This document shows positions 27,367-36,419 of a stretch of 51,253 nt of DNA, in pieces. Location of the stretch: contig JAJZJU010000004.1 in NCBI GenBank assembly GCA_021809895.1, positions 1 through 51,253 of the forward strand, read 5' to 3'. The notes below the pieces were generated by a model. That model searched no databases. It had not been told where the DNA came from and saw only the letters and a program-made list of their open reading frames with translations. Origin of the DNA: a bacterium (GTDB lineage Bacteria > Chloroflexota > Dormibacteria > Aeolococcales > Bog-877). Within the stretch, counting starts at the first letter, position 1; every line of letters starts with the position of its first letter. A program made the position numbers and the translations under genes.

Positions 27367-29763
27367 TCAGGGAGAGGGTGGCGGGGTGGGCCCGTAGGCC
27401 ACCTCGAAGCCGGCGGTGGAGAGCGCGGAGGGGGTGGACACCTGCTGCCCGTTCTGCACCATCAGGCTCTCCACCTCCGAGGAGTAGGGGCCGGTCAGAC
27501 CCAGCTGGGTAAAGGTGGTGGTGGTGTAGTCCGCCATCTGGCTTATCGCGCCGTTCACCTCGGGCGCCTCCACGATCCACTCGGCAGACGAGAGCGGCCC
27601 CGTGTAGCTCTGGTCGGTGGTGAAGCTGGCACCGCTGGTGGTGTCGACCAGGGAGATCGACCACTGGCCGGCGCTCTGCTGGGTGATGGTGACCTGCAGC
27701 TGGTCCCCGGGGGCGACCTGCATGGTGGTGATCGTGGTCTCCGTGCTGGGCAGGATCTCCCACCAGGGAATGATGTAGAAGCTGCCGGGATTGTTGGGGT
27801 CCTCCGTCTCCAGGATCCCGGCCTGGATGAGGCTGGAGTTGGTGGCCCCGTCGATCCCCACCCACTCCGCCATGTAGGTGTTGGTCTGGCCCTGATAGAG
27901 GCTGGGCACGGTGAAGGTGCCGGTCACCCCGGTGTAGGGCCCGGTTCCGAAGTAGTAGCCCGACCAGTTTGGTGACTGGACGGTCCCGGTGGTGGGCGGG
28001 GTCACCGTCAGCGAGAGCTGGGCGATTGCCGTCTGCGGGGTCGGAGAGGAGGAGTCCGTCACCCTCACCTCGAAGCTGAACGTCCCCGACTGCTCGGTCC
28101 CCCCCGAGATGAGCCCCTGCGGGCTCAGGGTCAAGCCCGAAGGAAGAGAACCGGAGGCCAGCTGCCAGCTGTAGGGAGCGACCCCGCCCGTCGCCTCCAG
28201 CCCGTCCGAGATCGCGGTGCCGGCGGCACCCTGGGGAAGGGTTGTGGTGGTCACCGCCAGCGGGGCCTGCGTGCTGGGGTCGCCGACGAAGTACCCGAAG
28301 GCATCCATGACCGCGTCGGCCGACCCGGCGTGGTTGTAGATGGTGGTGGCGCCACCGGAGCCCAGGGTGGCGATGGTGAGGTTGGGGACGGTCTGACCGG
28401 CCGCCCAGTTGACATCGGACGCGAGCGGCCGTGAGCCGCCCGGGTAGACGGTGAAGTAGCTGGCCTGGGTGGTGTCGGTCGCGGTCACGTTGCTGACCAC
28501 GGCGGTCGCTGCGGCCGCGATCCCGTCCTGACCGGCGACCACCTGGGTCAGGGTCTGCCCCGCTCCTAGCGGAGAGCCGCTGATGCGGGTGTCGAGCAGA
28601 CGGACCGGGGTGATGGGGATGAACATGCTGGCGTTGCTGGGGGCCGCCTGGCCCTGGGTGAAGTAGCCGCTGACGTCCACCACCAGCTGGGCCGTGCCGG
28701 TGTGGTTGTACACGGTCACCTGCCCGGTGGGCCCGACCGGAACCACTACCCGGTTGGCGACGGTCTCCCCGGCCGTCCAGTTGAGGTCGGAGCTGGTGGG
28801 AACGCTGCCTCCCTGGGGGTAGACGCTGAGGTATCCCGCCTGGGTGGTGTCGGTCACGGTCACGTTGAGGAGCACCGCCGCCACCCCGGCCGCGGGCACA
28901 TCGCCGGCTCCGGCCGCATCCACGTTCAGGGTCGCCCCCGGCTCCAGGGTGTCGCCGCTGTAGGGCAAGCCGCTGCCCGGCCTGGTGTCGACGATCCGGT
29001 CGGGTGGAAGCGGCACGTAGCTGCCCGCCACCACGCCGCTGGCGGCGGGCGCGAAGTAGCCCTGCAGATCCGCCAGCACCTGGGTGGAGCCGGCGTGGTT
29101 GTATATCGTCACCTGGCCACCCTGCCCGACGGGCACGATCACCAGGTTGGGGACCGTCTCACCCGCCGCCCAGTTGAGGTTGGAGACCACAGGCCGCGCG
29201 CCCGCAGCCGGGTAAAGGGTGAGGAAGCTGGCCTCGGTCGTGTTCGTCACGGTGACGTTGAGCGCGACCGCGACCGCGGTGCTGGGCACGCTGCCACCGA
29301 CCACGGTGAGGTTCAGCGTCTGCCCGGGGCCCAGGGGACCGGGGCCCGACCTGGTGTCGAGGATGCGGGTCGGAGCCAGCGCCGTGTAGACACTGCCGGT
29401 GGCGGCGGTTGAGGTGGCCAGGGAACCGGCTTTGATCTGGAGGCCGGCCCTCGCGTCGGGCCAGGGGTGGAGCTTGGCCAGGGTCCCGGCACCGATCCGC
29501 AGCGAGGTCCCCTGGACCAAGGCTGGAACGTGCGTCCCCAAGGCTGGGGGTGGAGCTTCGGTGAGGCGGGCGGCCATGGACACCCCCGATGGGCCCACCG
29601 CCTGGGCGGCTGCGCCGCCGCCAATGCCGGCAACCAGCGCCGCCCCGGTCAGAACCCAGAGCATGGGCGCCAGCGACCCTCTTGGGCGATGGCTTGCGCC
29701 GACCCGATGACGGGAGCGGAGCCCTCCTTCCGCCCAGGCCCGGACGCCTTGGTTATCAGTCAC
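27367..29763 (-). CDS. Secreted modular protein: three LDTR repeats, Ig-like domain, G1 (eqolisin) peptidase domain
   Basis: A 798-residue exported protein. A signal helix lies at about residues 34-53 (LWVLTGAALVAGIGGGAAA). Three LDTR repeats follow at about 123-240, 250-370 and 380-493, then a putative Ig domain (about 500-590). The C-terminal 200 residues match the G1 glutamic-peptidase family: NWSGYYFGTG, AEWVGIDGATNSSLIQAG with the candidate catalytic Gln (about 646), and AEWIVEAPE with the candidate Glu (about 728). Members are usually acid-active secreted endopeptidases, so an acidic habitat is possible. GTG 29763 is the start; the upstream gene ends 8 nt earlier, so the two are co-transcribed. 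Confidence 0.87.
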   Translation of the reverse strand: MTDNQGVRAWAEGGLRSRHRVGASHRPRGSLAPMLWVLTGAALVAGIGGGAAAQAVGPSGVSMAARLTEAPPPALGTHVPALVQGTSLRIGAGTLAKLHPWPDARAGLQIKAGSLATSTAATGSVYTALAPTRILDTRSGPGPLGPGQTLNLTVVGGSVPSTAVAVALNVTVTNTTEASFLTLYPAAGARPVVSNLNWAAGETVPNLVIVPVGQGGQVTIYNHAGSTQVLADLQGYFAPAASGVVAGSYVPLPPDRIVDTRPGSGLPYSGDTLEPGATLNVDAAGAGDVPAAGVAAVLLNVTVTDTTQAGYLSVYPQGGSVPTSSDLNWTAGETVANRVVVPVGPTGQVTVYNHTGTAQLVVDVSGYFTQGQAAPSNASMFIPITPVRLLDTRISGSPLGAGQTLTQVVAGQDGIAAAATAVVSNVTATDTTQASYFTVYPGGSRPLASDVNWAAGQTVPNLTIATLGSGGATTIYNHAGSADAVMDAFGYFVGDPSTQAPLAVTTTTLPQGAAGTAISDGLEATGGVAPYSWQLASGSLPSGLTLSPQGLISGGTEQSGTFSFEVRVTDSSSPTPQTAIAQLSLTVTPPTTGTVQSPNWSGYYFGTGPYTGVTGTFTVPSLYQGQTNTYMAEWVGIDGATNSSLIQAGILETEDPNNPGSFYIIPWWEILPSTETTITTMQVAPGDQLQVTITQQSAGQWSISLVDTTSGASFTTDQSYTGPLSSAEWIVEAPEVNGAISQMADYTTTTFTQLGLTGPYSSEVESLMVQNGQQVSTPSALSTAGFEVAYGPTPPPSP
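28285..29395 (-). repeat. LDTR three-repeat cassette, copy B
   Basis: Repeats begin ILDTRSGPGPLGPG (short), IVDTRPGSGLPYSG (long insert) and LLDTRISGSPLGAG (short), the same short-long-short order as in copies A and E. Repeat 1 here is closer to repeat 1 of the protein at 47724 (LNLTV.GGSVP...VALNVTVTNTT) than to repeats 2 or 3 of its own protein. Confidence 0.85.
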
Positions 29764-29771
29764 GCTGTCGG

Positions 29772-30915
29772 CTATCCGTACCAGCCGTAGACGTCGACCA
29801 CCAGGTCGGTGCTTCCCAGCGAGCGGTTGATAAAGGTGATCGAGCCTGCGCTCCCGACCGCCATGATCACCAGGTTCTCGGCGGTCTGGCCCTTGCTCCA
29901 GTTGACCTCGGAGGTCTGTGGCACCGGCTGGCCGCCCGGGCCCACCATCAGGGCCCCGGCCCCGGCGGTGTTGGTGACGGTGACGTTGATGGCCACCGAG
30001 GTGATGCCGCTGACGGGCAGCCCCGCCAGCCCTCCCAGGTCGACCGTCAGCTGCTGGTCGGGCCCCAGGGTCTGGCCCGCGTAGGCCTGGCCGCTGCCGG
30101 TTCTGGTGTCGACCGCGCGGGCGGGCACCACCGTCTGCAGGGGGGTGCCGCTGGCGCCGTACCAGCCGGCGACGTCGAGGATGACGTCGACTGTCCCGGA
30201 GTGGTTGTAGATGGTCACCTCACCGCTCTGGCCCAGCTCCATCACCACCTGATTAGCGGCGGTCTGGCCGGCCAGGAAGTTGATGTTGGACGCCTGCGGC
30301 TGGACCGCGCCGGCGGGAAAGACGGTGAGGAAGCTGGAAGCGGTCGCCTCGGTCTCGGTCAGATTCATCACCACCGCCATGGCGCCGCTGGAGGGGATGC
30401 CGCCGACCCCGGCCACCTGCACCGTCAGCGACTGTCCCGGGCCCAGGGCCTGGCCGGCGTAGGGGTGCCCGCTCTTGGGCCTGGTGTCCACTATCCGTTG
30501 AGGATATACCGAGTTGAGCAGCCCGCCAGCGGGACTCGAGGTGGACGAGTACCAGCCCTCCACGTCCACCACCACCTGGGTCGTGCCGTAGGCGTTGAAG
30601 AGGGAGATGGCACCACCGCGACCGAGCGTGACCAGGGCCAGGTTCGCCTTGGTCACCCCCGCCTGAAAGTCGACGGTCGATGCCAGCGGCACCGGGACCC
30701 CGGTGGGATATGCCGTCACGTATCCGGCCGAGGTGGGGTCGATCACGGTGATGTTGACCAGGGCGGCCTGGGCGCCGGTGGCGGGCACCCCTCCCTCACC
30801 CGCCACCTGCACCGTGATGGTGCCGCCCGGACCGGGAGGCTGGCCGCTGCCGGGGAGCCCGGAGCCGGTCCTGGTGTCCTCGATGCGAGCGGGCACCAGG
30901 GGCGTGTAGCTGGCG
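29772..30915 (-). repeat. LDTR three-repeat cassette, copy C
   Basis: Repeats begin RIEDTRTGSGLPGSG, RIVDTRPKSGHPYAG and RAVDTRTGSGQAYAG. All three have the long insert, unlike the short-long-short order of copies A, B and E, and the last two end in GWY instead of GYF. Confidence 0.8.
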
Positions 30916-32660
30916 GCCGCCGAATAGATGAAGCTGTCCAGGCCCTGGGCCGGGCTCGCCCCCAGCGTGGTCTCCACCGAGACGTTGACGAATCCCGGCG
31001 GCCCGGCCGGCGCGGTCGCCGTGATCTGGGTGGCGGAGTTCACCGTGAAGTTGGGGGAAGGGTTGGGTCCGAAGTAGACCGCCTGGGCGCCCAGCAGGTT
31101 GGCACCGGTGACGACAACCTGGGTGCCCCCCGCCGCCGGGCCCTGGTTGGGGCTCACCGTGAGGACCTGCGGGGGCTGACCCTGGAGGGTGGTCCCGATG
31201 TTGGTGAGCGTGGGGGGGGACTGCCCGGTGGCCAGCTGCAGCTGGTCCCAACCCTGGGTCGGGCTGTAGGAGCCCGACACCGATTCGGTCATGACGCCGG
31301 TGAAGATGATCGGGCCAAGGCTGGTGTTCTGGGCGCCCCACTGGCTGAGGGCCTCCCACTCGCTGGCCATCCCGGTGTAGTAGATCTCCGGCACCGAGCA
31401 GGTGGCGGGAATCCCCCAGGCGACCTGGTAGACCTGCGAGACCGTCCAGCTGTCGGCGCTGCCGCTGCCACCCAGGACGTCATCGCCGTAGTCCGCCAGG
31501 AAGCCGACCTGGCTCAGAGAGCAGCTGTACTTGGCCGGCGAGGCCGTCGAGTAGCCCTGGACCCAGTCCACGGTGGGGGTTCCGGCATACCAGTTGCCGC
31601 TGCTGGACTGCTCCATGTCGCTGGCGCCCCACATCGTGATCGGCGCCGCCAGGTTCGCGGTCGGGGTGGCGGCGACCACCTGCTGGTACCAGGCCTGTCC
31701 GGAAGCCTGCATCTGCGTGTCGCTGAGCGAATACCCGGGATCCACCCCGTTGAGGGAGTTGCTGGTGCCGGCGGCCAGGGTGATGGAGGGGGTGCCAGGG
31801 CCGTGGTCGGACTCGTAGCCCGCGATCCAGTCCGACATCAGGGTGGAGATGGTGGCGTCCGGCACGCAGACCGAGCCGCCGAATATCTGCGCCCCGTATT
31901 CGGTGGTCGCCGTGGGCACAAAGCAGGGGGCGCCGAAATCTAGGATCACGAGACCCGGGGGGGAGGGGGGATAGGTTGCCTGGCCTTGCTGGAAGAGAGG
32001 ACAGGAGGTGGCGGGCCCGGTGGCGCACTGGCTGACGTAGGACTGGTACTCGTAATAGGAAGGAGACGCCTGGGGAGGAAGGACGGCCGCCTGGTTGGTG
32101 ACGGTGGCGCCGGAGTTGAGGCTGTCCGCCAGCAGGTTGGCGCTGGTGCTGGAGGCCGCCCCGGCCATCCCCACCCCCTCCTGGCATCCGCTCTTGGATT
32201 GCGTCCCCAGCTTGCCGGTCGCCAGATCGAGGGAGCGGTAGGAGGAGGAAGCGTCTCTGGTGCAGGCCACCTGGGAGTTGGCGGCCAGGATCGTGAGCGG
32301 CCCCGAGCCCGGCAGGAGATGGAGGCTCTGGGACTGCCCGGAGATCTCGGCCACCGCCCCGGTGCCGGGGTGGCCGGGCCTGGTCCCCGCCAGCACCAAT
32401 TGGGTGGGTCCCACCTGCCAGCAGCTGGTGGGAAGGATGAGTGCTGAGCTGATCGGCAGGTTGAGACAGGGGACGGAGTGGGGTCTGAAGGTGGGAGCGG
32501 CCACGGTCGAGGCACTGAGGGGAGCCAGGGGACCATGCGGACTGGGACCCTGCGCTGCGGGAGCCGAGGGAGCGCCCAGGGCGATGACGGGCACAGTGAC
32601 CAGCCCGAGCAGGACCGCGGTCAGCCGACTCCGGGAGATGGCTCTTGGGGCGAGGTGCAT
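29772..32660 (-). CDS. Secreted modular protein: TIM-barrel-like N-terminal domain, IPT/TIG domain, three LDTR repeats
   Basis: About 962 residues from ATG 32660, which opens a signal peptide (LTAVLLGLVTVPVIALGAP). Residues about 180-480 contain spaced beta strands each ending in polar residues (LVILDFGAPCF, ITLAAGTSN, ITMWGASDMEQ, VGFLADYGDD, IIFTGVMTE). This suggests a TIM barrel, with an Asp-x-Glu pair (SDME) where GH25-type lysozymes have theirs; activity is speculative. An IPT/TIG domain (VLTVSPNQGPAAGGTQVVV) is at about 497-580 and three LDTR repeats run to the C-terminus, the last ending DVYGWYG. No good ribosome site precedes the ATG, so the start is uncertain. Co-directional with its neighbours, 8 nt before the G1 peptidase gene. 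Confidence 0.78.
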   Translation of the reverse strand: MHLAPRAISRSRLTAVLLGLVTVPVIALGAPSAPAAQGPSPHGPLAPLSASTVAAPTFRPHSVPCLNLPISSALILPTSCWQVGPTQLVLAGTRPGHPGTGAVAEISGQSQSLHLLPGSGPLTILAANSQVACTRDASSSYRSLDLATGKLGTQSKSGCQEGVGMAGAASSTSANLLADSLNSGATVTNQAAVLPPQASPSYYEYQSYVSQCATGPATSCPLFQQGQATYPPSPPGLVILDFGAPCFVPTATTEYGAQIFGGSVCVPDATISTLMSDWIAGYESDHGPGTPSITLAAGTSNSLNGVDPGYSLSDTQMQASGQAWYQQVVAATPTANLAAPITMWGASDMEQSSSGNWYAGTPTVDWVQGYSTASPAKYSCSLSQVGFLADYGDDVLGGSGSADSWTVSQVYQVAWGIPATCSVPEIYYTGMASEWEALSQWGAQNTSLGPIIFTGVMTESVSGSYSPTQGWDQLQLATGQSPPTLTNIGTTLQGQPPQVLTVSPNQGPAAGGTQVVVTGANLLGAQAVYFGPNPSPNFTVNSATQITATAPAGPPGFVNVSVETTLGASPAQGLDSFIYSAAASYTPLVPARIEDTRTGSGLPGSGQPPGPGGTITVQVAGEGGVPATGAQAALVNITVIDPTSAGYVTAYPTGVPVPLASTVDFQAGVTKANLALVTLGRGGAISLFNAYGTTQVVVDVEGWYSSTSSPAGGLLNSVYPQRIVDTRPKSGHPYAGQALGPGQSLTVQVAGVGGIPSSGAMAVVMNLTETEATASSFLTVFPAGAVQPQASNINFLAGQTAANQVVMELGQSGEVTIYNHSGTVDVILDVAGWYGASGTPLQTVVPARAVDTRTGSGQAYAGQTLGPDQQLTVDLGGLAGLPVSGITSVAINVTVTNTAGAGALMVGPGGQPVPQTSEVNWSKGQTAENLVIMAVGSAGSITFINRSLGSTDLVVDVYGWYG

Positions 32661-32871
32661 GGAGATGGAGCCGGGAACCTCAAGGAGACGGACGATGAGG
32701 CGGAGGCCGGCGCCGTGGCGCCTCTTCACCTCCACCGCTGCCAGGGTAGACGACAGGGGCAGTCCAGGGGGACGTTCGGCTGTGACCTTGTGGTAACGAT
32801 GCGCAGGGTCCAGGATGGCCACGGCCGGGAGCGCCAGGGCTCGCCGGCTCCGCCTCGGCTGATGGCTGATC
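32661..32871. other. Short intergenic gap inside the secreted-protein run
   Basis: 211 nt between the stop of the C39-LDTR gene and the start of the TIM-barrel-like gene. The minus-strand frame of the latter remains open across it but shows no family-like sequence. It may carry an internal promoter; none is clear. Confidence 0.35.
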
Positions 32872-34030
32872 TCAGCTGTACCAGCCGAGCACATCCACCA
32901 CCACATCGGTGGAGCCGGCATTGTTGTAGATGCTGAGTCCGCCGCTGGAGTTGAGGGTGGCGATGACCAGGTTGGGCACGGTCACCCCCCGGGCCCAGTT
33001 GAGGTTGGAGGCGAGCGGGACCGCGCCGGAGGGGAAGACCGTCAGGTATCCAGCCGAGGTGGTGTCGGTCGCGGTGACGTTGATCACCACCGACGTGGCG
33101 GTGGTGGGGACTCCACCAAGGCCGGCCACGCCCAGGGTCAGGGTCTGGCCCGCGCCGAGAGTCTTGCCGGTGCACTGGTTGGCGGGCTGGTTCGGCCTGG
33201 TGTCGCAGATCCGGGCCGGGCTCGAAGCCGCGGTGAAGTGGCTTCCCAGCTGGGTCCCTCCCGCGTAGTAACCGAGCACGTCCACCACCACCTGGGTTGT
33301 GCCGGCGTCGTTGTAGACGGTGAAGCCACCGGCCGAGTTGAGGGTCGCCACCACCAGGTTGGCGACCGTCGACCCCTGGGACCAGTTGAGGTTCGAGGCC
33401 GTGGGGACGGTTCCCGACGGATAGACGGTGAGATAGCCCGCCGCCGAGGTGCCGGTCACGGTCACGTTGACCACCGCCGCCGCGGCCCCGCTCGGGACCC
33501 CGCTCAGGCCCGCCACATTCACCGCCAGAGTGCCCTTGGGCCCCAGGGTCTTGCCGGTGCACTGGTTGGCCGGCTGGTTCGACCTGGTGTCGCAGACCCG
33601 GGCCGGAACCAGGCCGTTGTAGAGGCCGGAGCCCGAGGTGGTGGTGAAGTACCCCTCCACGTCGATGATCACGTCAGCCTGGGAGGCGTTGGTCACCACC
33701 GCCACCTGCCCCTGCTGGCTCGTCCCCACCTCCACCAGGTTGGCCACGGTCTGGCCGCCCACGAAGTTGAGGTTGGAGCTGGTGGGAGGGGTCTGTCCGG
33801 CGGGATACACGGTGAGGTAGCCGCTGCCGACCGGGTTGGTCACGGTGACGTTCAGGGCCACCCCGGTCACCCCGGTGGCGGGTATCCCGTCGAGCCCGGT
33901 CACCTGCACCGTGAGCGGGGCCCCGGAGGCCAGGGTGTGGCCGTCGCACTGGGCGGCCGTGCCGCTGAGGTTGGAGGGATTGCCGGCCCTGGTGTCGCAG
34001 ACCCGGGCGGGGGAGATGGGGACCATCGCC
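32872..34030 (-). repeat. LDTR three-repeat cassette, copy D (cysteine variant)
   Basis: Repeats begin RVCDTRAGNPSNLSG, RVCDTRSNQPANQCTG and RICDTRPNQPANQCTG. Copies 2 and 3 are nearly identical around the motif, indicating recent duplication or conversion. A second Cys (AAQC in copy 1, NQC in copies 2 and 3) accompanies each CDTR. Confidence 0.85.
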
Positions 34031-35253
34031 CCCGAGGCCCCCGTCAGGGTGTAGGAGTAGGTGACGGCCTGGGCGGTCGGGCTGGTCCCCATCCAGTCGC
34101 TGACCTGGACCGGCTGCGAGCCGCTGCCGGTGGGCGCGGTGACCGTGAGCTCGGTGGGACTCACAAGCGTCACCGAGCTGGCCTGGGCGGTGCCGAAGGT
34201 GACCTCCGCCGGGAGCTGGAAACCCGTCCCGGTGACGGTCACCGACGAGCCCCCTGAGCCGGTGGTCGGGCTGATCGCGCTGACGGAGGCGACGGTCGTC
34301 CCCGCCACCGTGAAGGGGAACCAGAAGTTCGGGTTGCCGGTCTGGGTCTCCACCACCATGAACCCGGCGGTGAGCTGGGCGGGGGCGGTGAAGGCGATCT
34401 GCTGGGAGCTCCAGCTGCTGGTGGCGACCGGGGTCCCGTTGAACCACTGGTCGGTGGGATCGGTGTAGGGGAGGTACAGCAGCTGGGCCCCTGTGCCGGC
34501 CGTGCCCAGTACCGCTGAGGGGGCGGTGATGGTCTCTGTGCCGCCGGCGCTCATCGAGCTCAGCTGGGAGGAGGGGGCGGCTGGTCCGCTGTAGAGACGG
34601 ATCGACTGGATCCCGGTCAGGGGGTTGCCGTAGCGGGACTGAAAGGTGGTGTGGTCGCCGAACCAGGGGTCGTTGATCCAGAGGGTCCCATCGGGCCCGA
34701 GCCCGGTGATGAGGACGAAGTGCATGCTGCCGTCCAGGGTCACCTGGGCGATGACCGGGTAGCCCAGCGCCAGCGAGTTGTCGATGGCGGAAAGGCTGGT
34801 CGACTCCCAGCCGGTGTAGGAGACCGACACCCCCTGGGACTGGGCGAACTGGGCGACGGCGCCCCACACCAGCAGGTCCTGGTCCACGTAGCCGCTGTGA
34901 TTGATGAGCCACTGGTTGAGCGCGCCCGGGTTGGTGCTCACCCCGTAGCTCTCCAGGAGCATGGTGGCGGCGGTCAGGGCGCAGCCCTGGCTGGCCACCG
35001 TGGAGGTGCTGGTGCCCAGGTCGGTGGGGCCCCAGGGCTGCCATTGCTGCCCATACAGAGGAACGGTCGGGCCCTGAGGTCCGGGCGAGGTGGTCGTGGT
35101 CGCCGCCCTGACCCCGCTTCCCAGGGTCACGGTCACCCCGGCCACCAGGGCCGCCAGCACCAGGCAGACGCCGGCAAGCAGAAGGGCTCTGGGCCGGGAG
35201 CGCAAGTCAGAATGCGCCTCCGCGCGAGCCGGGGTCGAGCTGAGGGCCGACAT
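32872..35253 (-). CDS. Secreted modular protein: N-terminal C39-like peptidase domain, TIG domain, three Cys-containing (CDTR) repeats
   Basis: A 793-residue protein. A membrane helix at about residues 26-48 (LLLAGVCLVLAALVAGVTV) is followed by a C39-like domain (about 62-205): Cys in SQGCALTAATMLLESYG (about 91), His in MHFVLITGLG (about 177) and WINDPWFGD. A TIG-type domain (ISPTTGSGGSSVTVTG) is at about 325-398. The three repeats read VCDTR...QC in each copy, so Cys replaces the residue before DTR and pairs with a second Cys about 15-20 residues on, probably as a disulfide. It starts at ATG 35253, sharing one base with the stop of the upstream anchored-protein gene (TGATG). Confidence 0.85.
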   Translation of the reverse strand: MSALSSTPARAEAHSDLRSRPRALLLAGVCLVLAALVAGVTVTLGSGVRAATTTTSPGPQGPTVPLYGQQWQPWGPTDLGTSTSTVASQGCALTAATMLLESYGVSTNPGALNQWLINHSGYVDQDLLVWGAVAQFAQSQGVSVSYTGWESTSLSAIDNSLALGYPVIAQVTLDGSMHFVLITGLGPDGTLWINDPWFGDHTTFQSRYGNPLTGIQSIRLYSGPAAPSSQLSSMSAGGTETITAPSAVLGTAGTGAQLLYLPYTDPTDQWFNGTPVATSSWSSQQIAFTAPAQLTAGFMVVETQTGNPNFWFPFTVAGTTVASVSAISPTTGSGGSSVTVTGTGFQLPAEVTFGTAQASSVTLVSPTELTVTAPTGSGSQPVQVSDWMGTSPTAQAVTYSYTLTGASGAMVPISPARVCDTRAGNPSNLSGTAAQCDGHTLASGAPLTVQVTGLDGIPATGVTGVALNVTVTNPVGSGYLTVYPAGQTPPTSSNLNFVGGQTVANLVEVGTSQQGQVAVVTNASQADVIIDVEGYFTTTSGSGLYNGLVPARVCDTRSNQPANQCTGKTLGPKGTLAVNVAGLSGVPSGAAAAVVNVTVTGTSAAGYLTVYPSGTVPTASNLNWSQGSTVANLVVATLNSAGGFTVYNDAGTTQVVVDVLGYYAGGTQLGSHFTAASSPARICDTRPNQPANQCTGKTLGAGQTLTLGVAGLGGVPTTATSVVINVTATDTTSAGYLTVFPSGAVPLASNLNWARGVTVPNLVIATLNSSGGLSIYNNAGSTDVVVDVLGWYS

Positions 35254-35843
35254 CAGCCGACCCTCAAGGTGGCGGTGCCGTAGCCTGCGATGGGCGCCGC
35301 GGGGTTGTTGTTGGGGAACTGGAACCCGCTGACCACCACCCCGGCCGAACCGACCGAGCCGGCGGGAACCGTGAGCTGGCCGCTCGACCCCGGGCCGGGG
35401 ATGGTCAGCTCATACTCCTGGCCGAGATACACGAAGATCTCCTGCCCGGCCAGCCAGCCGCCCTGACCCGCCGTCACCGTGACCTTGGAGGTGGACCCGG
35501 CGGCCACCTGGGTGGGGCTGAGGCTCAGGGGTCCCGTGACCACGCTGCCCCCTGCGTCCAAGGGATATGGGTACTTGCCGCTGGAGGAGGGCGGTGGACT
35601 GGGCGGCGCGCTCTTGCCCACGCCGGAGGAGGCGCTCGGGCTCGGGGAAGGGGTGGACGATGGGGTGGGAGAGGGGACCGAGAGCGCAGCCGCGTGTCCG
35701 CCGCTCGACTGGTGCTGCCCCGCCCCAGTCGACAGGCGCTGCGAATTGCGGGCGGTGATGTGGAACGCGGCCAGCCCGACGATCCCGATGGCGGCGACCG
35801 CGGCGACTGCGACGACGACGGTGCGGAACGAATGCTGCGACAT
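35253..35843 (-). CDS. Membrane-anchored Ser/Pro-rich extracellular protein
   Basis: A 196-residue protein from ATG 35843. One transmembrane helix near the N-terminus (VVVAVAAVAAIGIVGLAAF, about residues 8-26) is followed by a Ser/Pro/Thr-rich linker (about 45-95, SPTPSSTPSPSPSASS) typical of wall-spanning regions. A C-terminal beta-rich domain of about 95 residues begins LSLSPTQVAAGSTSKVTVTAG and looks like a small Ig-like fold. No enzyme motif. It is the first gene of the run and overlaps the C39-LDTR gene by one base, so it may anchor or help export of those proteins (inference). A longer upstream frame to 35942 has no hydrophobic logic and was not used. Confidence 0.75.
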   Translation of the reverse strand: MSQHSFRTVVVAVAAVAAIGIVGLAAFHITARNSQRLSTGAGQHQSSGGHAAALSVPSPTPSSTPSPSPSASSGVGKSAPPSPPPSSSGKYPYPLDAGGSVVTGPLSLSPTQVAAGSTSKVTVTAGQGGWLAGQEIFVYLGQEYELTIPGPGSSGQLTVPAGSVGSAGVVVSGFQFPNNNPAAPIAGYGTATLRVG

Positions 35844-36419
35844 TGCTGGTACCAAGAACACGGCCGGGCAGGACACGAACGGACTTCCGGGCCAAACCCC
35901 CGGGAGCCAGAGCAGCATGACGTCCCGAGGGCGCGAGGGCAACTGCCGTTACAGGATCGCTTCAGGGGCCGTCGCCCAGCACCCGCGCCGGAGGAGCGGT
36001 CGCCAGCTCTCCGAGGCCGCGCTACCAGCAACCCGTCCGCGTGGATGCCGACTCGAGCCGGGCGCTCACGCTCCCCCGGGGCGCTCATGGGCCAGGACAA
36101 GGAGGCGCCGGCTGCTGATCCGGTAGTGGCGGGGATGTCCAAGACGGCGCGTGATCGATATGGGACTACTCCTCAGCCGCGGTCTAGATGGCAAAGCATC
36201 CCACCGCTGCGAGCCGGGACCACCACAGGACAGCGCCGCGAAGGCCCTCTCGGTCGACTCGCAGTGGCAGGAGCGCGGCGGCATCGGTAAGGGGAATGGC
36301 ATCTCCCCGGGTACCACACCGGGCCAATGCCGATCCACCAACCCTGACACTGGTCACCAAGAGCAAAGCCTTCACGGCAGTCCTGGTGCGGCGGCGCGAC
36401 GCCGAGCAAGCGATGCCGC
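35844..36419. other. Intergenic region upstream of the secreted-protein run
   Basis: No recognisable gene on either strand. It should contain the minus-strand promoter for the genes starting at 35843, but no convincing -35/-10 pair stands out. Confidence 0.35.

Noticed and set aside
29589-31943. Plus-strand open frame of 784 codons
   Set aside because: It lies entirely opposite the 29772 and 27367 genes and its translation is the Gly/His/Asp-rich antisense of LDTR repeats. No start signals or domain.
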